Origin: CAZKXU01 sp964556665
GTDB taxonomy: Bacteria; Bdellovibrionota_C; UBA2361; CAZKXU01
DNA length: 7,805 nt
Reading direction: 5' to 3'
Assembly (NCBI GenBank): GCA_964556665.1
Contig: CAZKXU010000117.1
Location: 1 to 7,805, forward strand
A program made the translations under genes and the position numbers. Shown piece by piece: positions 1 to 6,854 of the stretch; within the stretch, counting starts at the first letter, position 1, and the number at the start of each line of letters is the position of its first letter. The notes under the pieces are model-generated. The model saw only the letters and a list, made by a program, of their open reading frames with translations. It was not told where the DNA came from and made no database searches.

Positions 1-2
1 GG

Positions 3-110
3 GGCAACGATGTGATGCTAGACGTGAAAAAACTTATTTGGAGGAGCACTAGTTTAAGCTCAAGGACTGCTTTACATACTACCGATTCATATGTAGGCTT
101 TTCTCACTAA
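3..110 (+). CDS. Possible C-terminal end of an upstream gene (partial)
   Basis: One forward frame is open from the left edge to a TAA at 108-110, giving 35 residues that begin GNDVMLDVKKLIWRS. The LDVKKLIWRS stretch faintly recalls the conserved LDLKILWRT-type tail of bacterial undecaprenyl-phosphate sugar transferases, but this is a weak resemblance over a few residues. A second frame is also open from base 2 to a TAG at 50-52 (GQRCDARREKTYLEEH), so the true frame cannot be decided from this stretch. Open reading over this length is quite likely by chance. No function is claimed. Confidence 0.25.
   Translation, partial: GNDVMLDVKKLIWRSTSLSSRTALHTTDSYVGFSH
71..99 (+). promoter_or_regulatory. 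Candidate promoter for tRNA-Pro
   Basis: TTTACA at 71-76 resembles a -35 box, and TAGGCT at 94-99 is a poor -10 box 17 bases further on. Transcription would start near base 106, just before the tRNA at 112. The spacing is right but the -10 match is weak, so this is a suggestion only. If the reading frame ending at 110 is real, the promoter would lie inside that gene. Confidence 0.25.
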
Positions 111-111
111 T

Positions 112-185
112 CGGGCCGTGGCGCAGACCGGTAGCGCGTTCCCTTGGGGTGGGAGAGGTCGGAGGTTCAAATCCTCTCGGCCCGA
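112..185 (+). tRNA. tRNA-Pro (anticodon GGG)
   Basis: A full cloverleaf can be drawn. The acceptor stem 112-118 pairs with 178-184 in seven perfect pairs and is followed by discriminator A185. The D stem is GCGC at 121-124 with GCGC at 134-137. The anticodon stem 139-143 pairs with 151-155 around the loop TTGGGGT, which places anticodon GGG at 146-148 and reads CCC/CCU proline codons. The T stem 161-165 pairs with 173-177 around TTCAAAT. The 3' CCA is not encoded (GAC follows A185), so it must be added by the CCA-adding enzyme. Five T residues at 194-198 follow shortly and could help termination. No intron is present. Confidence 0.97.
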
Positions 186-215
186 GACATACGTTTTTGC
201 TCGTGGCATATATAG

Positions 216-243
216 TAAGTGACAGACTATTATCATTCACTTA
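216..243. repeat. Short inverted repeat upstream of the gene at 260
   Basis: TAAGTGA at 216-222 and TCACTTA at 237-243 form a perfect 7-base inverted repeat separated by 14 bases, in the gap between the tRNA and the TTG start at 260. It could be a weak hairpin or a dyad for a regulator. It is AT-rich and has no following T-run, so it is not a convincing terminator. A 7-base dyad can occur by chance in sequence of this composition. Confidence 0.35.
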
Positions 244-259
244 ATCATTAGGTTTTACA

Positions 260-1195
260 TTGACTCAGCAAGAATCAGCAAATACTTTGGATGATACTTG
301 GAAGATTGCACGGAAACAGGCAGATCTTCTGAACCCTATCCCTTCTGTCATAGGTAATGCTGTTCAAGCACTTTGGCAAAATCACCTTGAAAATCAAGTT
401 ACCCAACTTGATGATATCTCAAAGCGATCACGAGAATCGTTAAAACTCTTTGACCGCAGTGATAAACTGAAAGCCCCTCTTTTTCAGGCTGCTATCTCTC
501 TCTATCCAAAAAAAATGGAGGAACTAAAGGATGATCATTCAGCAAAAGCATTACTACAGGTTCTGCAGCCAGGTCTTTTTTCCGTGTTACTCGGTCTAGT
601 ATTTTTCCATAGACGATTAGCAAAGATCTCTACTAGTTTTCAGAATGACTGGGAGCCTCTCTCAAAGGAGATTGTTTTAAATATGGAGGTAGGGTACAGA
701 GCTGGTACAAAGCTAAAAGCGATAGGTCCTGCATTGGGTACATTAATAGGTGGGATAAGATATATGGCTGCCGGTACTTTTTTAATCAAGACACCAGATG
801 CATACACTGCTTATCGACGAAAGAATAAGATGAAATTTAATGAAGTCGATGAGCGACAAGGTTGGGGCTGCACAATTGCTCAGGTAGCAGCTTATCTACT
901 TAAAGATTTAGCTATTCGTAGGGAATTAGTCGAGACATCTCTCGTTTTTACGCGAGAGGCTGGAGTATACGAACGACTTCCGGATGAATTTAAGCACTGG
1001 CATGGGTTTTCTATCCTTATTGATGGCCTAAAGTATGGCTTTATCGATGATGAATTCCAAACTCTTGTAACCTTGTTTGGGCTTACAAACGATCAGATAA
1101 TAGGTTTTAAAAGTATCACAGATGAGATTGCATCAAGCGGCCCATCTTTTGCCTGGATGTTAAAGCCGATCGAGCATGAAGAGGCGGTGGCGTAA
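260..1195 (+). CDS. Uncharacterised protein with a possible degenerate HDOD-like core
   Basis: This is a 311-residue protein with no signal peptide and no confident membrane segment. I do not recognise a named family. Residues 131-215 look like the second half of an HDOD domain, a catalytically dead HD-phosphohydrolase relative common in bacterial signalling. The run WEPLSKEIVLNMEVG followed by GPALGTLIGGIRYMAAGTFL (156-175) sits where HDOD proteins have a tryptophan helix and the GLLHDIG stretch. ERQGWGCTIAQVAAYLL (198-214) resembles the following E..G..H..VG..LL helix. The metal-binding H and D are absent. This match is made by eye and could be wrong. The start is TTG at 260, preceded by TTAGG at 248-252 with 7-base spacing. 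An in-frame stop lies at 242-244, and no other start codon lies between it and 260. The gene stands alone, downstream of the tRNA and convergent with the DHH gene. Confidence 0.75.
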   Translation: MTQQESANTLDDTWKIARKQADLLNPIPSVIGNAVQALWQNHLENQVTQLDDISKRSRESLKLFDRSDKLKAPLFQAAISLYPKKMEELKDDHSAKALLQVLQPGLFSVLLGLVFFHRRLAKISTSFQNDWEPLSKEIVLNMEVGYRAGTKLKAIGPALGTLIGGIRYMAAGTFLIKTPDAYTAYRRKNKMKFNEVDERQGWGCTIAQVAAYLLKDLAIRRELVETSLVFTREAGVYERLPDEFKHWHGFSILIDGLKYGFIDDEFQTLVTLFGLTNDQIIGFKSITDEIASSGPSFAWMLKPIEHEEAVA

Positions 1196-1227
1196 CGGTA
1201 TTGAATAGTACAGTGTAACATAAATCA

Positions 1228-2412
1228 TTAACAACATTTAGAAATCTCCTCAATCAACTCCCTCTCCCTTCCAATTTCAATTGTGGCGGCTGCAGCATGT
1301 GGATGACAGGCATCTACAAAACCACCCAGCTTCTTTACTGCTTGCGGAAGTATCTCCGTAAGCGGCTTTCTACTTCCTGCCTTTACCTGCGTTAGCATGC
1401 GCTGAGGCAGGCGCATTGAAATTTTAGATTGCTTAAGATTAAACTGCCCCAATTTAGGGATCTGATCAGGAACGTGCTGAAATCCAGCAATATACATCTC
1501 AGCATTTGCGATGACCGAGTTAGCTACTGTCTCACATAGTAATCCGACTGATTTTACACCATACTGTGCTAATGAACCCTGAAGGTCAAACCACTGAATT
1601 AAACCGGTCTGTTCTAACTTTAGCTCTGAGAGAAATTTACTACTGAATTGATCAAATGCGGCTCTTAATTTAACTGCGGCATTAACAATATCCGTGTTAA
1701 ATCCTCCAAGTAATCCAAGCCGTGCCTTATCAGGACCAGCATTAAAATATCCGAAGCTGCCTAATGCATCTAAACAAGATACCAGTTTGCTTGCCTCCAA
1801 GTCTGAGAGAGTTGGAAATGTAATCGTGTTTGCGCTGCGCTTAATAAGACCGAGGGTCTCCGCTTTTTTGGCAATAGGCTTTACTACATCTGAGAACTCT
1901 CCCTCAGCATCAAGAAACCTATCACCTATTACCCCCAAAACTCCAAGGTGTGCTAAATCTTGATTTACCTTCTGATATTCAGATGCAAACATAAAAGCTA
2001 GCGCAGAAGCAGAGATTGAGGTGCCCTCAATATTGATCAAGAGAGGATTAAGTAAGATGATGGAGCTTCCATACGGTTTTTCTATGCCATGATGGTCTAC
2101 TACAAGTATAGGTATTTTATGCTTATTAAGGTCACTAAGTGTTGACAGCATTCCGGATCCAAAGTCAGTGATAACCAAGGCATCTAAGTAAGTGTGATTA
2201 GTGAAAATTGAACGCATTACAAGAGGGTAAGGCTTTTCCAAACAGACTACCTCTAAGCTAACACCCGCACGCTCTAAGCAAGTACTGATAATAGCGCCTG
2301 CCGTTAAACCATCTGTATCATTATGGTGCAATAGCATCACCCTTTTCGGGGCTAAGCTTTTAAAGCTCTTAACAGAACCTGCTACTAACTGTTTTAAGTT
2401 ATTTAGTGACAT
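1228..2412 (-). CDS. DHH-family phosphoesterase (RecJ-like / nanoRNase superfamily)
   Basis: This 394-residue soluble protein should hydrolyse phosphodiester bonds in a nucleic acid, short oligonucleotide or nucleotide using two Mn/Mg ions. The metal-binding motifs of the DHH superfamily are all visible: HHNDTDG at 29-35 (D32, D34), VITDFG at 80-85 (D83), the signature DHH at 106-108, and VIGDRF at 161-166 (D164). The C-terminal DHHA1-like part ends in GGFVDACHPHAAAATI (363-378), a variant of the substrate-binding GGHxxAAG motif in which the histidine-alanine core remains but the glycines around it differ. The opening HHNDTDGLTAGAI recalls archaeal-type RecJ-like proteins more than bacterial RecJ, which is longer with an OB domain. 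The substrate cannot be set from sequence: ssDNA, nanoRNA, pAp and cyclic dinucleotides are all possible. The ATG follows the kinase stop by one base, so it is probably translationally coupled to the kinase. Confidence 0.9.
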   Translation of the reverse strand: MSLNNLKQLVAGSVKSFKSLAPKRVMLLHHNDTDGLTAGAIISTCLERAGVSLEVVCLEKPYPLVMRSIFTNHTYLDALVITDFGSGMLSTLSDLNKHKIPILVVDHHGIEKPYGSSIILLNPLLINIEGTSISASALAFMFASEYQKVNQDLAHLGVLGVIGDRFLDAEGEFSDVVKPIAKKAETLGLIKRSANTITFPTLSDLEASKLVSCLDALGSFGYFNAGPDKARLGLLGGFNTDIVNAAVKLRAAFDQFSSKFLSELKLEQTGLIQWFDLQGSLAQYGVKSVGLLCETVANSVIANAEMYIAGFQHVPDQIPKLGQFNLKQSKISMRLPQRMLTQVKAGSRKPLTEILPQAVKKLGGFVDACHPHAAAATIEIGRERELIEEISKCC

Positions 2413-2413
2413 C

Positions 2414-3889
2414 TCACTCTACAATGTTTGCTGACGTAAATCCGATCCTACAGTTTTTTTTCCGTAATTGTATTAAATTCCCAGCTAAGATCCTACTTCT
2501 TAATTTTAACCAGCGTGCTATCCTCTTCTTTGCACCTGTATTGCAAGGAATAAAGCTTTTTTCAAATCTTGGAGAATTGAACTTGGAGATCTGCTGTAAT
2601 GCAAAGGAATGTGTCGCTGCCAATGCAAGAAGTGCTGCCCCGCGAGCAGTTGCCTCTCCTGAAGTAAGGCGATGCAGCATTAAACCGCTACAATCCGAAA
2701 CAAACTGAAGTAAGTAATCGAAATCAGCCAATCCACCAGAGACAAGCAGCTCCCTCGTTTTATCTCTTTTTAATACTGGTATCAGATCACAGACAATAAA
2801 GGCCCCTAGCCCTTCTACCAGTCCACACACAAGTTCATTTTTTCCACCTTCCCAATCTGAGATATAGTTTTCAAGATCATACCTCCAATATGGAGTAGCA
2901 TATCCGCCAAGCGGGAAAAATGTTAAAGCCGGATTTTTAACGGATCGACAGAGCCTCGATAGTTCAGTAAAGGTGTGCCTTCTACCAAGCAACACTGAAA
3001 TAAGCTTATTGATAGCACTACAGGAATTACTGATAGCCTCAACTAGATAATCCTTCTTAGTAGGTGTGGAACATAACAGACTTGGCACATACCCCAGCTT
3101 AGTCTCAATCCTTGCAGCTGTGCTACATGATAATGAAGCAATCGTTCCTAGATTAAGTACGGCACGGTATTTCTCGGTCATTCTGCCTAGCAGAGAGGAC
3201 TGCTGATCCCCAATCATCGCTCTTACAGGAATCTTTGATATATCTCCAAAATATCCTACTGAGTGAGATATCTTAGGCAGCCTTGAGCTCTTCACCTCTA
3301 AAATCTTACAAAGACGCTCTGCCCAGTTTCCTCCTTTCAGATCATAAAGTAGTGTGCGCGCCGCCATGCTCTCTTCAATTTGAAATAGATCACCTCTACT
3401 TAGGCAAGCAATAATAAAGCTATCTAGTGTACCAACATGCACTGCGCGCGTCTTAAACCTCCTTTGTAAATGTGCAATCTTAGCACCAGCGTATGATGGG
3501 CTCAGTGGAAGGGCTGTCAATTTTCTGATAAGAGCAGATTCGGCTGCTGTTAGTCGATCCATAGCTGATTTGGCACGCAAATCTCGCCAACTAATAAGTG
3601 GATGTATCGGTTTTAGCGATTCAGAATCCCAAGCCAACACTCCGGAACGTTGTAATGCGAAGCCAATCGCAGTAATTTTTATTCTCTTTTGCTTGGCAAA
3701 ACGTAGACTGGACCGTACTATTTCACGAATCGAACGGAGAATCTCACTTGCTGACTGCTCTACACGCCCATCTTTATAGAACTTTGTATGCAGTTCAGCA
3801 CGGAATATTTTAATCTCCTTAGCTGCACTATCAATTAGCATACCTTTAGTGCCGCTACTACCTTGATCAACTCCGAGGAAATATTCCAT
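2414..3889 (-). CDS. FGGY-family carbohydrate kinase (glycerol kinase/xylulokinase-like)
   Basis: This 491-residue cytoplasmic kinase should phosphorylate a sugar or polyol with ATP, and its length is normal for the family. Visible marks are the N-terminal phosphate loop GVDQGSSGTKG (6-16), a QR pair at 80-81 followed by WD at 87-88, WRDLRA (101-106), GDQQSSLLG (227-235) with the expected catalytic base D228, the second phosphate motif NLGT (246-249), and the C-terminal adenosine motif SGGLADFDYLLQFVSD (384-399). GDQQ, WRDLRA and the opening DQG are closer to glycerol kinase than to xylulokinase, but DQG.SGTKG is mixed, so the substrate is left open. The ATG at 3889 places the phosphate loop at the usual distance from the start; no strong ribosome site precedes it. 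It is first in a two-gene operon with the DHH gene. The divergent histidine kinase begins close by. Confidence 0.9.
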   Translation of the reverse strand: MEYFLGVDQGSSGTKGMLIDSAAKEIKIFRAELHTKFYKDGRVEQSASEILRSIREIVRSSLRFAKQKRIKITAIGFALQRSGVLAWDSESLKPIHPLISWRDLRAKSAMDRLTAAESALIRKLTALPLSPSYAGAKIAHLQRRFKTRAVHVGTLDSFIIACLSRGDLFQIEESMAARTLLYDLKGGNWAERLCKILEVKSSRLPKISHSVGYFGDISKIPVRAMIGDQQSSLLGRMTEKYRAVLNLGTIASLSCSTAARIETKLGYVPSLLCSTPTKKDYLVEAISNSCSAINKLISVLLGRRHTFTELSRLCRSVKNPALTFFPLGGYATPYWRYDLENYISDWEGGKNELVCGLVEGLGAFIVCDLIPVLKRDKTRELLVSGGLADFDYLLQFVSDCSGLMLHRLTSGEATARGAALLALAATHSFALQQISKFNSPRFEKSFIPCNTGAKKRIARWLKLRSRILAGNLIQLRKKNCRIGFTSANIVE

Positions 3890-3971
3890 AAAGGAATCAA
3901 TAAGTTATATGGTCGTTAATTCCTACTTTATCCACGCGTTAAATAAGCCGAATAAAGAGAAGGATATCAAA
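3890..3971. promoter_or_regulatory. Divergent intergenic region between FGGY kinase and histidine kinase
   Basis: If the histidine kinase starts at 3972, these 82 bases should carry the promoters for both divergent transcripts. On the minus strand, TATAAC (within 3901-3908) could be a -10 box but has no good -35 partner 17 bases upstream. I see no convincing -35/-10 pair for the plus strand. If the longer start at 3909 were used, only 19 bases would separate the two genes, too few for two promoters. Confidence 0.35.
3960..3964 (+). promoter_or_regulatory. Ribosome binding site choosing the 3972 start
   Basis: AAGGA (part of GAGAAGGA, 3957-3964) lies 7 bases before the ATG at 3972, which is ideal spacing. 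The competing in-frame ATG at 3909 has AAGGAA at 3891-3896, 12 bases away, which is longer than usual. The shorter product also begins directly with a basic stretch and membrane anchor, as expected for a sensor kinase. Confidence 0.6.
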
Positions 3972-5888
3972 ATGCGTATTACGAGCATCATAAAAAAAGG
4001 AAATTGGCACCTACTCTATTACCTACTAGCGTTCCTAGACCTGGTCACTATTTTTTTAAGCTTGTACTACAACCATCTCTTAATGGAAAGCTACAGTAAG
4101 TCTGTAGATACAAATGCTAAGTGGGCCTATCGTCTAGTAACATACTCTAAACTCGGCCAGTTCGCTACTGCTGTTAATTCTCCTAGCTTAGATCTCTTGG
4201 AGTCAAGAAACCTTACACATAATGAAAATGAATATACCGCAGCAAAAAATCAGTTCGATCTACAGTATAGACTAGCTGTGTACGACTTAAAAAGAGATTC
4301 TCTTCCTGAAACGCTACGTGTATTAGAACTACTCTCGCGAGTCGAGCATGCACTGGAGAAAGTAAACAAAGAAACAGAGCTGATATTTCGTTTCTTTGCA
4401 CAAGGTCAGCGCCAGAAGGTTATTCAACGCATCGCTGCAAATGATCGGAAGTTTGCAGCTGTGAATACTGCTCTCTTCCAGCTACGCATGACTGTAAGCG
4501 GTATTCAACAGGATAATCTGCTACGTCAGCAAGCTGAAGCCGAGTATCTTAAAAAATATCATTTCCAGATCACTATGTTCATTCTTGTGATGATTCTGAT
4601 CACAACTCTGCATGGCCACTCTTTATCACGACGGACGCAGGCAACAATTGTAGCCAAAGAGGTAGCTCTAAAGCAGCTTGAACTTGCAAAGAACCAGGCA
4701 GTAGAAGCTACCAAAATTAAAGGTGAGTTCCTTGCTAATATGAGTCATGAAATCAGGACGCCAATGAACGGGATATTAGGGATGACGGAGCTGCTGATCG
4801 AGTCAAATCCTTCTAATGAGCAGCGAGATCTGCTCGAGACTGTACAAAGCTCTGCTAAATCACTGCTCTCTATAATTAATGATATTCTTGATTTTTCAAA
4901 GATTGAAGCTGGTAAAGTTGAGCTTTCGCCTGTCAATTTTGAACTATTCAAGATTGCAAATGATGTGAAAACCATGTTCTCTCCCCGCTGTAAAGAGAAA
5001 GGTATTTCACTACGCCTAGATATTGATAAAAATATTCCAAAGTATCTTTTTGCAGATTCTCTTAGACTTAATCAGATCCTACTTAATCTAATGAGTAATG
5101 CAATCAAGTTCACGAACCGGCCTGGCTGGGTTGCGCTTGAAGCAAAACTTATCGACCAAAATAATGAGAATGTACAGATTCACTTCAGCGTGGCAGATAG
5201 CGGCATAGGTATACCGCGTGATAAGCAGGATAGAATCTTTGAAGCCTTTGCTCAAGCTGATGCTTCTACAACCAGGAAACATGGCGGAACAGGCTTAGGG
5301 TTATCAATCTCATCCTCTATTGTTGAGCTAATGGGCGGTAAATTGCAGGTTGAAAGTGAACCAGGAGTAGGTTCATGTTTTAGCTTTAGTATCACTCTTG
5401 AACGTTGTCGAGGAGTAATTCCGCAGGAGAACAATGCCCTGCCTGAGATTAATTCCTCATCAAAGCCACTAACTATCTTGGTAGCCGAGGACAACCTTAC
5501 CAATCAAAAATTAGCTATGCGAATTCTTGAAAAACTTGGACACAAAGTATTAATCGCCGTAAATGGTGAAGAAGCAGTTAAAATGTACAGCCTAAATCCT
5601 GTTGATATCATCCTCATGGATGTTCAAATGCCTGTGATGGATGGATCCGCTGCAACTAAGTCGATCAGAGAGCGTGAGAAGCTTGAGGGCAAGCATACTC
5701 CAATAATTGCATTGACTGCACATGCGATGTTTGGAGATCGTGAGAAATATCTTGCATTGGGCATGGATGAATACGTAACTAAACCTATCAATCGTATTGA
5801 CCTAATCGAGAAAATTGGCCGGCTAACTCAAAGTGTCCATCGCATCGAAGATGAGCCGGATGCGGATGCGAGCCGGCATTTCTCATAA
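3972..5888 (+). CDS. Membrane-bound hybrid sensor histidine kinase with receiver domain
   Basis: A 638-residue protein is read from ATG 3972 (659 if from 3909). Numbering here is from 3972. A first membrane helix spans about 13-36. A largely helical extracytoplasmic sensor runs about 37-196 and belongs to no family I can name. A second membrane helix spans about 198-214, with a short coiled linker and no clear HAMP domain. The HisKA dimerisation domain carries FLANMSHEIRTPMNG, with phospho-accepting H259. The ATPase domain has the N box (N376 in LNLMSNAIKF), the G1 box DSGIGIP (409-415), the F box near 423-430 and the G2 box GGTGLGLSI (438-446). The C-terminal receiver (about 501-620) has acidic E506/D507, phospho-acceptor D550 in ILMDVQMPVMDG, T582 and K604. 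All catalytic residues are present. No Hpt domain or partner regulator is in the window, so the output is unknown. The last residues SRHFS and the stop lie inside the palindromic element. Confidence 0.95.
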   Translation: MRITSIIKKGNWHLLYYLLAFLDLVTIFLSLYYNHLLMESYSKSVDTNAKWAYRLVTYSKLGQFATAVNSPSLDLLESRNLTHNENEYTAAKNQFDLQYRLAVYDLKRDSLPETLRVLELLSRVEHALEKVNKETELIFRFFAQGQRQKVIQRIAANDRKFAAVNTALFQLRMTVSGIQQDNLLRQQAEAEYLKKYHFQITMFILVMILITTLHGHSLSRRTQATIVAKEVALKQLELAKNQAVEATKIKGEFLANMSHEIRTPMNGILGMTELLIESNPSNEQRDLLETVQSSAKSLLSIINDILDFSKIEAGKVELSPVNFELFKIANDVKTMFSPRCKEKGISLRLDIDKNIPKYLFADSLRLNQILLNLMSNAIKFTNRPGWVALEAKLIDQNNENVQIHFSVADSGIGIPRDKQDRIFEAFAQADASTTRKHGGTGLGLSISSSIVELMGGKLQVESEPGVGSCFSFSITLERCRGVIPQENNALPEINSSSKPLTILVAEDNLTNQKLAMRILEKLGHKVLIAVNGEEAVKMYSLNPVDIILMDVQMPVMDGSAATKSIREREKLEGKHTPIIALTAHAMFGDREKYLALGMDEYVTKPINRIDLIEKIGRLTQSVHRIEDEPDADASRHFS

Positions 5889-5978
5889 ACTCCGTAGCGA
5901 GAAGGCTGAGATGCGCGATCCGAAGTAATTTCATGCAGATCTGCCTTTGCAGTAGGAGGCTTATGAGAAATGCCGGCT
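5871..5978. repeat. 108-base palindromic element (long hairpin)
   Basis: Outer arms 5871-5888 (AGCCGGCATTTCTCATAA) and 5961-5978 are perfect 18-base inverted repeats. The interior 5889-5914 and 5935-5960 pairs imperfectly and without gaps, with short matched runs including AAGGC against GCCTT. About 20 bases (5915-5934) remain as a loop. The element fills almost all of the gap between the convergent histidine kinase and mqnD. The kinase stop TAA is the last three bases of the left outer arm. There is no T-run after either arm, so it is not a standard intrinsic terminator. It may be a REP/MITE-like dispersed palindrome; no second copy is in the window. It contains no supported gene. Confidence 0.8.
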
Positions 5979-6011
5979 AATCATGGAGCAACTTAATAAA
6001 CGGCTGATTGT

Positions 6012-6854
6012 TCACACATGCTTTAGAAAATTTGAAATCGCTTTCTTTCCGATCTCTCCCATATCAATACCATACGGGCGAACATACATCTCAATAAACT
6101 TTCTCGCTTTAGCCGAGTCTAATCCTCTTCTAAACTGCAACGCATATTCTAACGCATCTTCATAATGATCGAGTCCGAACTGAATACTCTCTCGAATTTT
6201 CTGGTCAACCAACTTTATGATCTCTGTGCCAAGATCTTTATGCGCTGCGTTTACACCTAGAGGAAGTGGTCCGCCAAATTCTCGACTCCACCATTCTCCA
6301 AAGTTTAATACTAACTTCAATCCATGCTCTGAATGAGTTAACTGCCCTTCATGAATAAGAACTCCTGCATCAACTTTACCATCAAGAATTGCAGCCTCAA
6401 TTAAATCAAAATTCAGATCGATTAACTCAAATTCAAGCTTCTCTCTCTTCATCAGGACAGAGAGTGCCAGCGCTGCTGAGGTATATTTACCTGGAATGGC
6501 TATCCTCCTTAAGGCAGTTAGACAAGCGTTGTCAGGACGAGCAACCAGGCATGGACCATAATCATTACCTGCAAATGAAGCTCCGGAAGAAAGGATTTCA
6601 TACCGACCGTCTAAGTGTGCAAATGCATGTACTGATAACGCAGTAACCTCCAGCTTTCCTTTTATAGCTAGCCTGTTTAAAGTTTCTATATCCGACATCT
6701 CTATCTTGAAACTCCAGCCCGGATCAGTAACTCTCCCAGTCGCAAGCGCATAAAACATAAAGGCATCATCGATGTCTGGTGAGTGGTGGATAGTGAGGGT
6801 TTTAGAGTAATTGATTTTTTGCACGACTAAAGAATATAATCTTGTTAACTGCAA
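6012..6854 (-). CDS. mqnD: 1,4-dihydroxy-6-naphthoate synthase MqnD (menaquinone, futalosine pathway)
   Basis: This cytoplasmic lyase splits cyclic dehypoxanthine futalosine to 1,4-dihydroxy-6-naphthoate, the naphthoquinone precursor of menaquinone. The fold resembles periplasmic binding proteins, but there is no signal peptide. Family marks are HSPDIDDAFMFYAL (24-37), VTALSVHAFAHL (70-81), SSGASFAGNDYGPCLVAR (89-106), IAIPGKYTSAAL (118-129) and AGVLIHEGQLT (163-173). H168 in that last motif corresponds to the histidine proposed as catalytic base in the Thermus enzyme (from memory of that work). GEWW (186-189) and GGPLPLG (194-200) follow. The annotated start is a TTG at 6854 without a ribosome site. 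A GTG at 6824 would give 270 residues, closer to the usual length, and is equally plausible. The gene is divergent from mqnC and convergent with the histidine kinase. Confidence 0.93.
   Translation of the reverse strand: MQLTRLYSLVVQKINYSKTLTIHHSPDIDDAFMFYALATGRVTDPGWSFKIEMSDIETLNRLAIKGKLEVTALSVHAFAHLDGRYEILSSGASFAGNDYGPCLVARPDNACLTALRRIAIPGKYTSAALALSVLMKREKLEFELIDLNFDLIEAAILDGKVDAGVLIHEGQLTHSEHGLKLVLNFGEWWSREFGGPLPLGVNAAHKDLGTEIIKLVDQKIRESIQFGLDHYEDALEYALQFRRGLDSAKARKFIEMYVRPYGIDMGEIGKKAISNFLKHV

Noticed and set aside
161..185. tRNA-Pro 3' end as an attachment site for an integrated element
   Set aside because: No second copy of the tRNA 3' end and no integrase gene is in the window.
1694..1963. 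Open frame on the plus strand (89 codons)
   Set aside because: It lies wholly inside the DHH gene on the opposite strand, which has complete family motifs. The translation has no recognisable features.
2406..2708. Open frame on the plus strand (100 codons)
   Set aside because: It is antisense to the C-terminal part of the FGGY kinase, whose SGG adenosine motif lies just beyond it; low-complexity translation.
5252..5503. Minus-strand open frame across the histidine kinase G2 box
   Set aside because: The plus strand encodes the conserved GGTGLGLSI and receiver start, so this is a shadow.
5871..5978. Integron attC site
   Set aside because: The length and imperfect inner pairing are suggestive, but the required RYYYAAC and GTTRRRY core sites at the ends are absent and no integrase or cassette array is present.
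5871..5978. Bidirectional intrinsic terminator
   Set aside because: The position between convergent genes fits, but neither arm is followed by a T-run and the closed loop is far longer than a normal terminator hairpin.
5983..6165. Short plus-strand open frame beginning right after the palindromic element
   Set aside because: It lies almost entirely over the conserved C-terminus of mqnD on the opposite strand; no ribosome site and no recognisable product.
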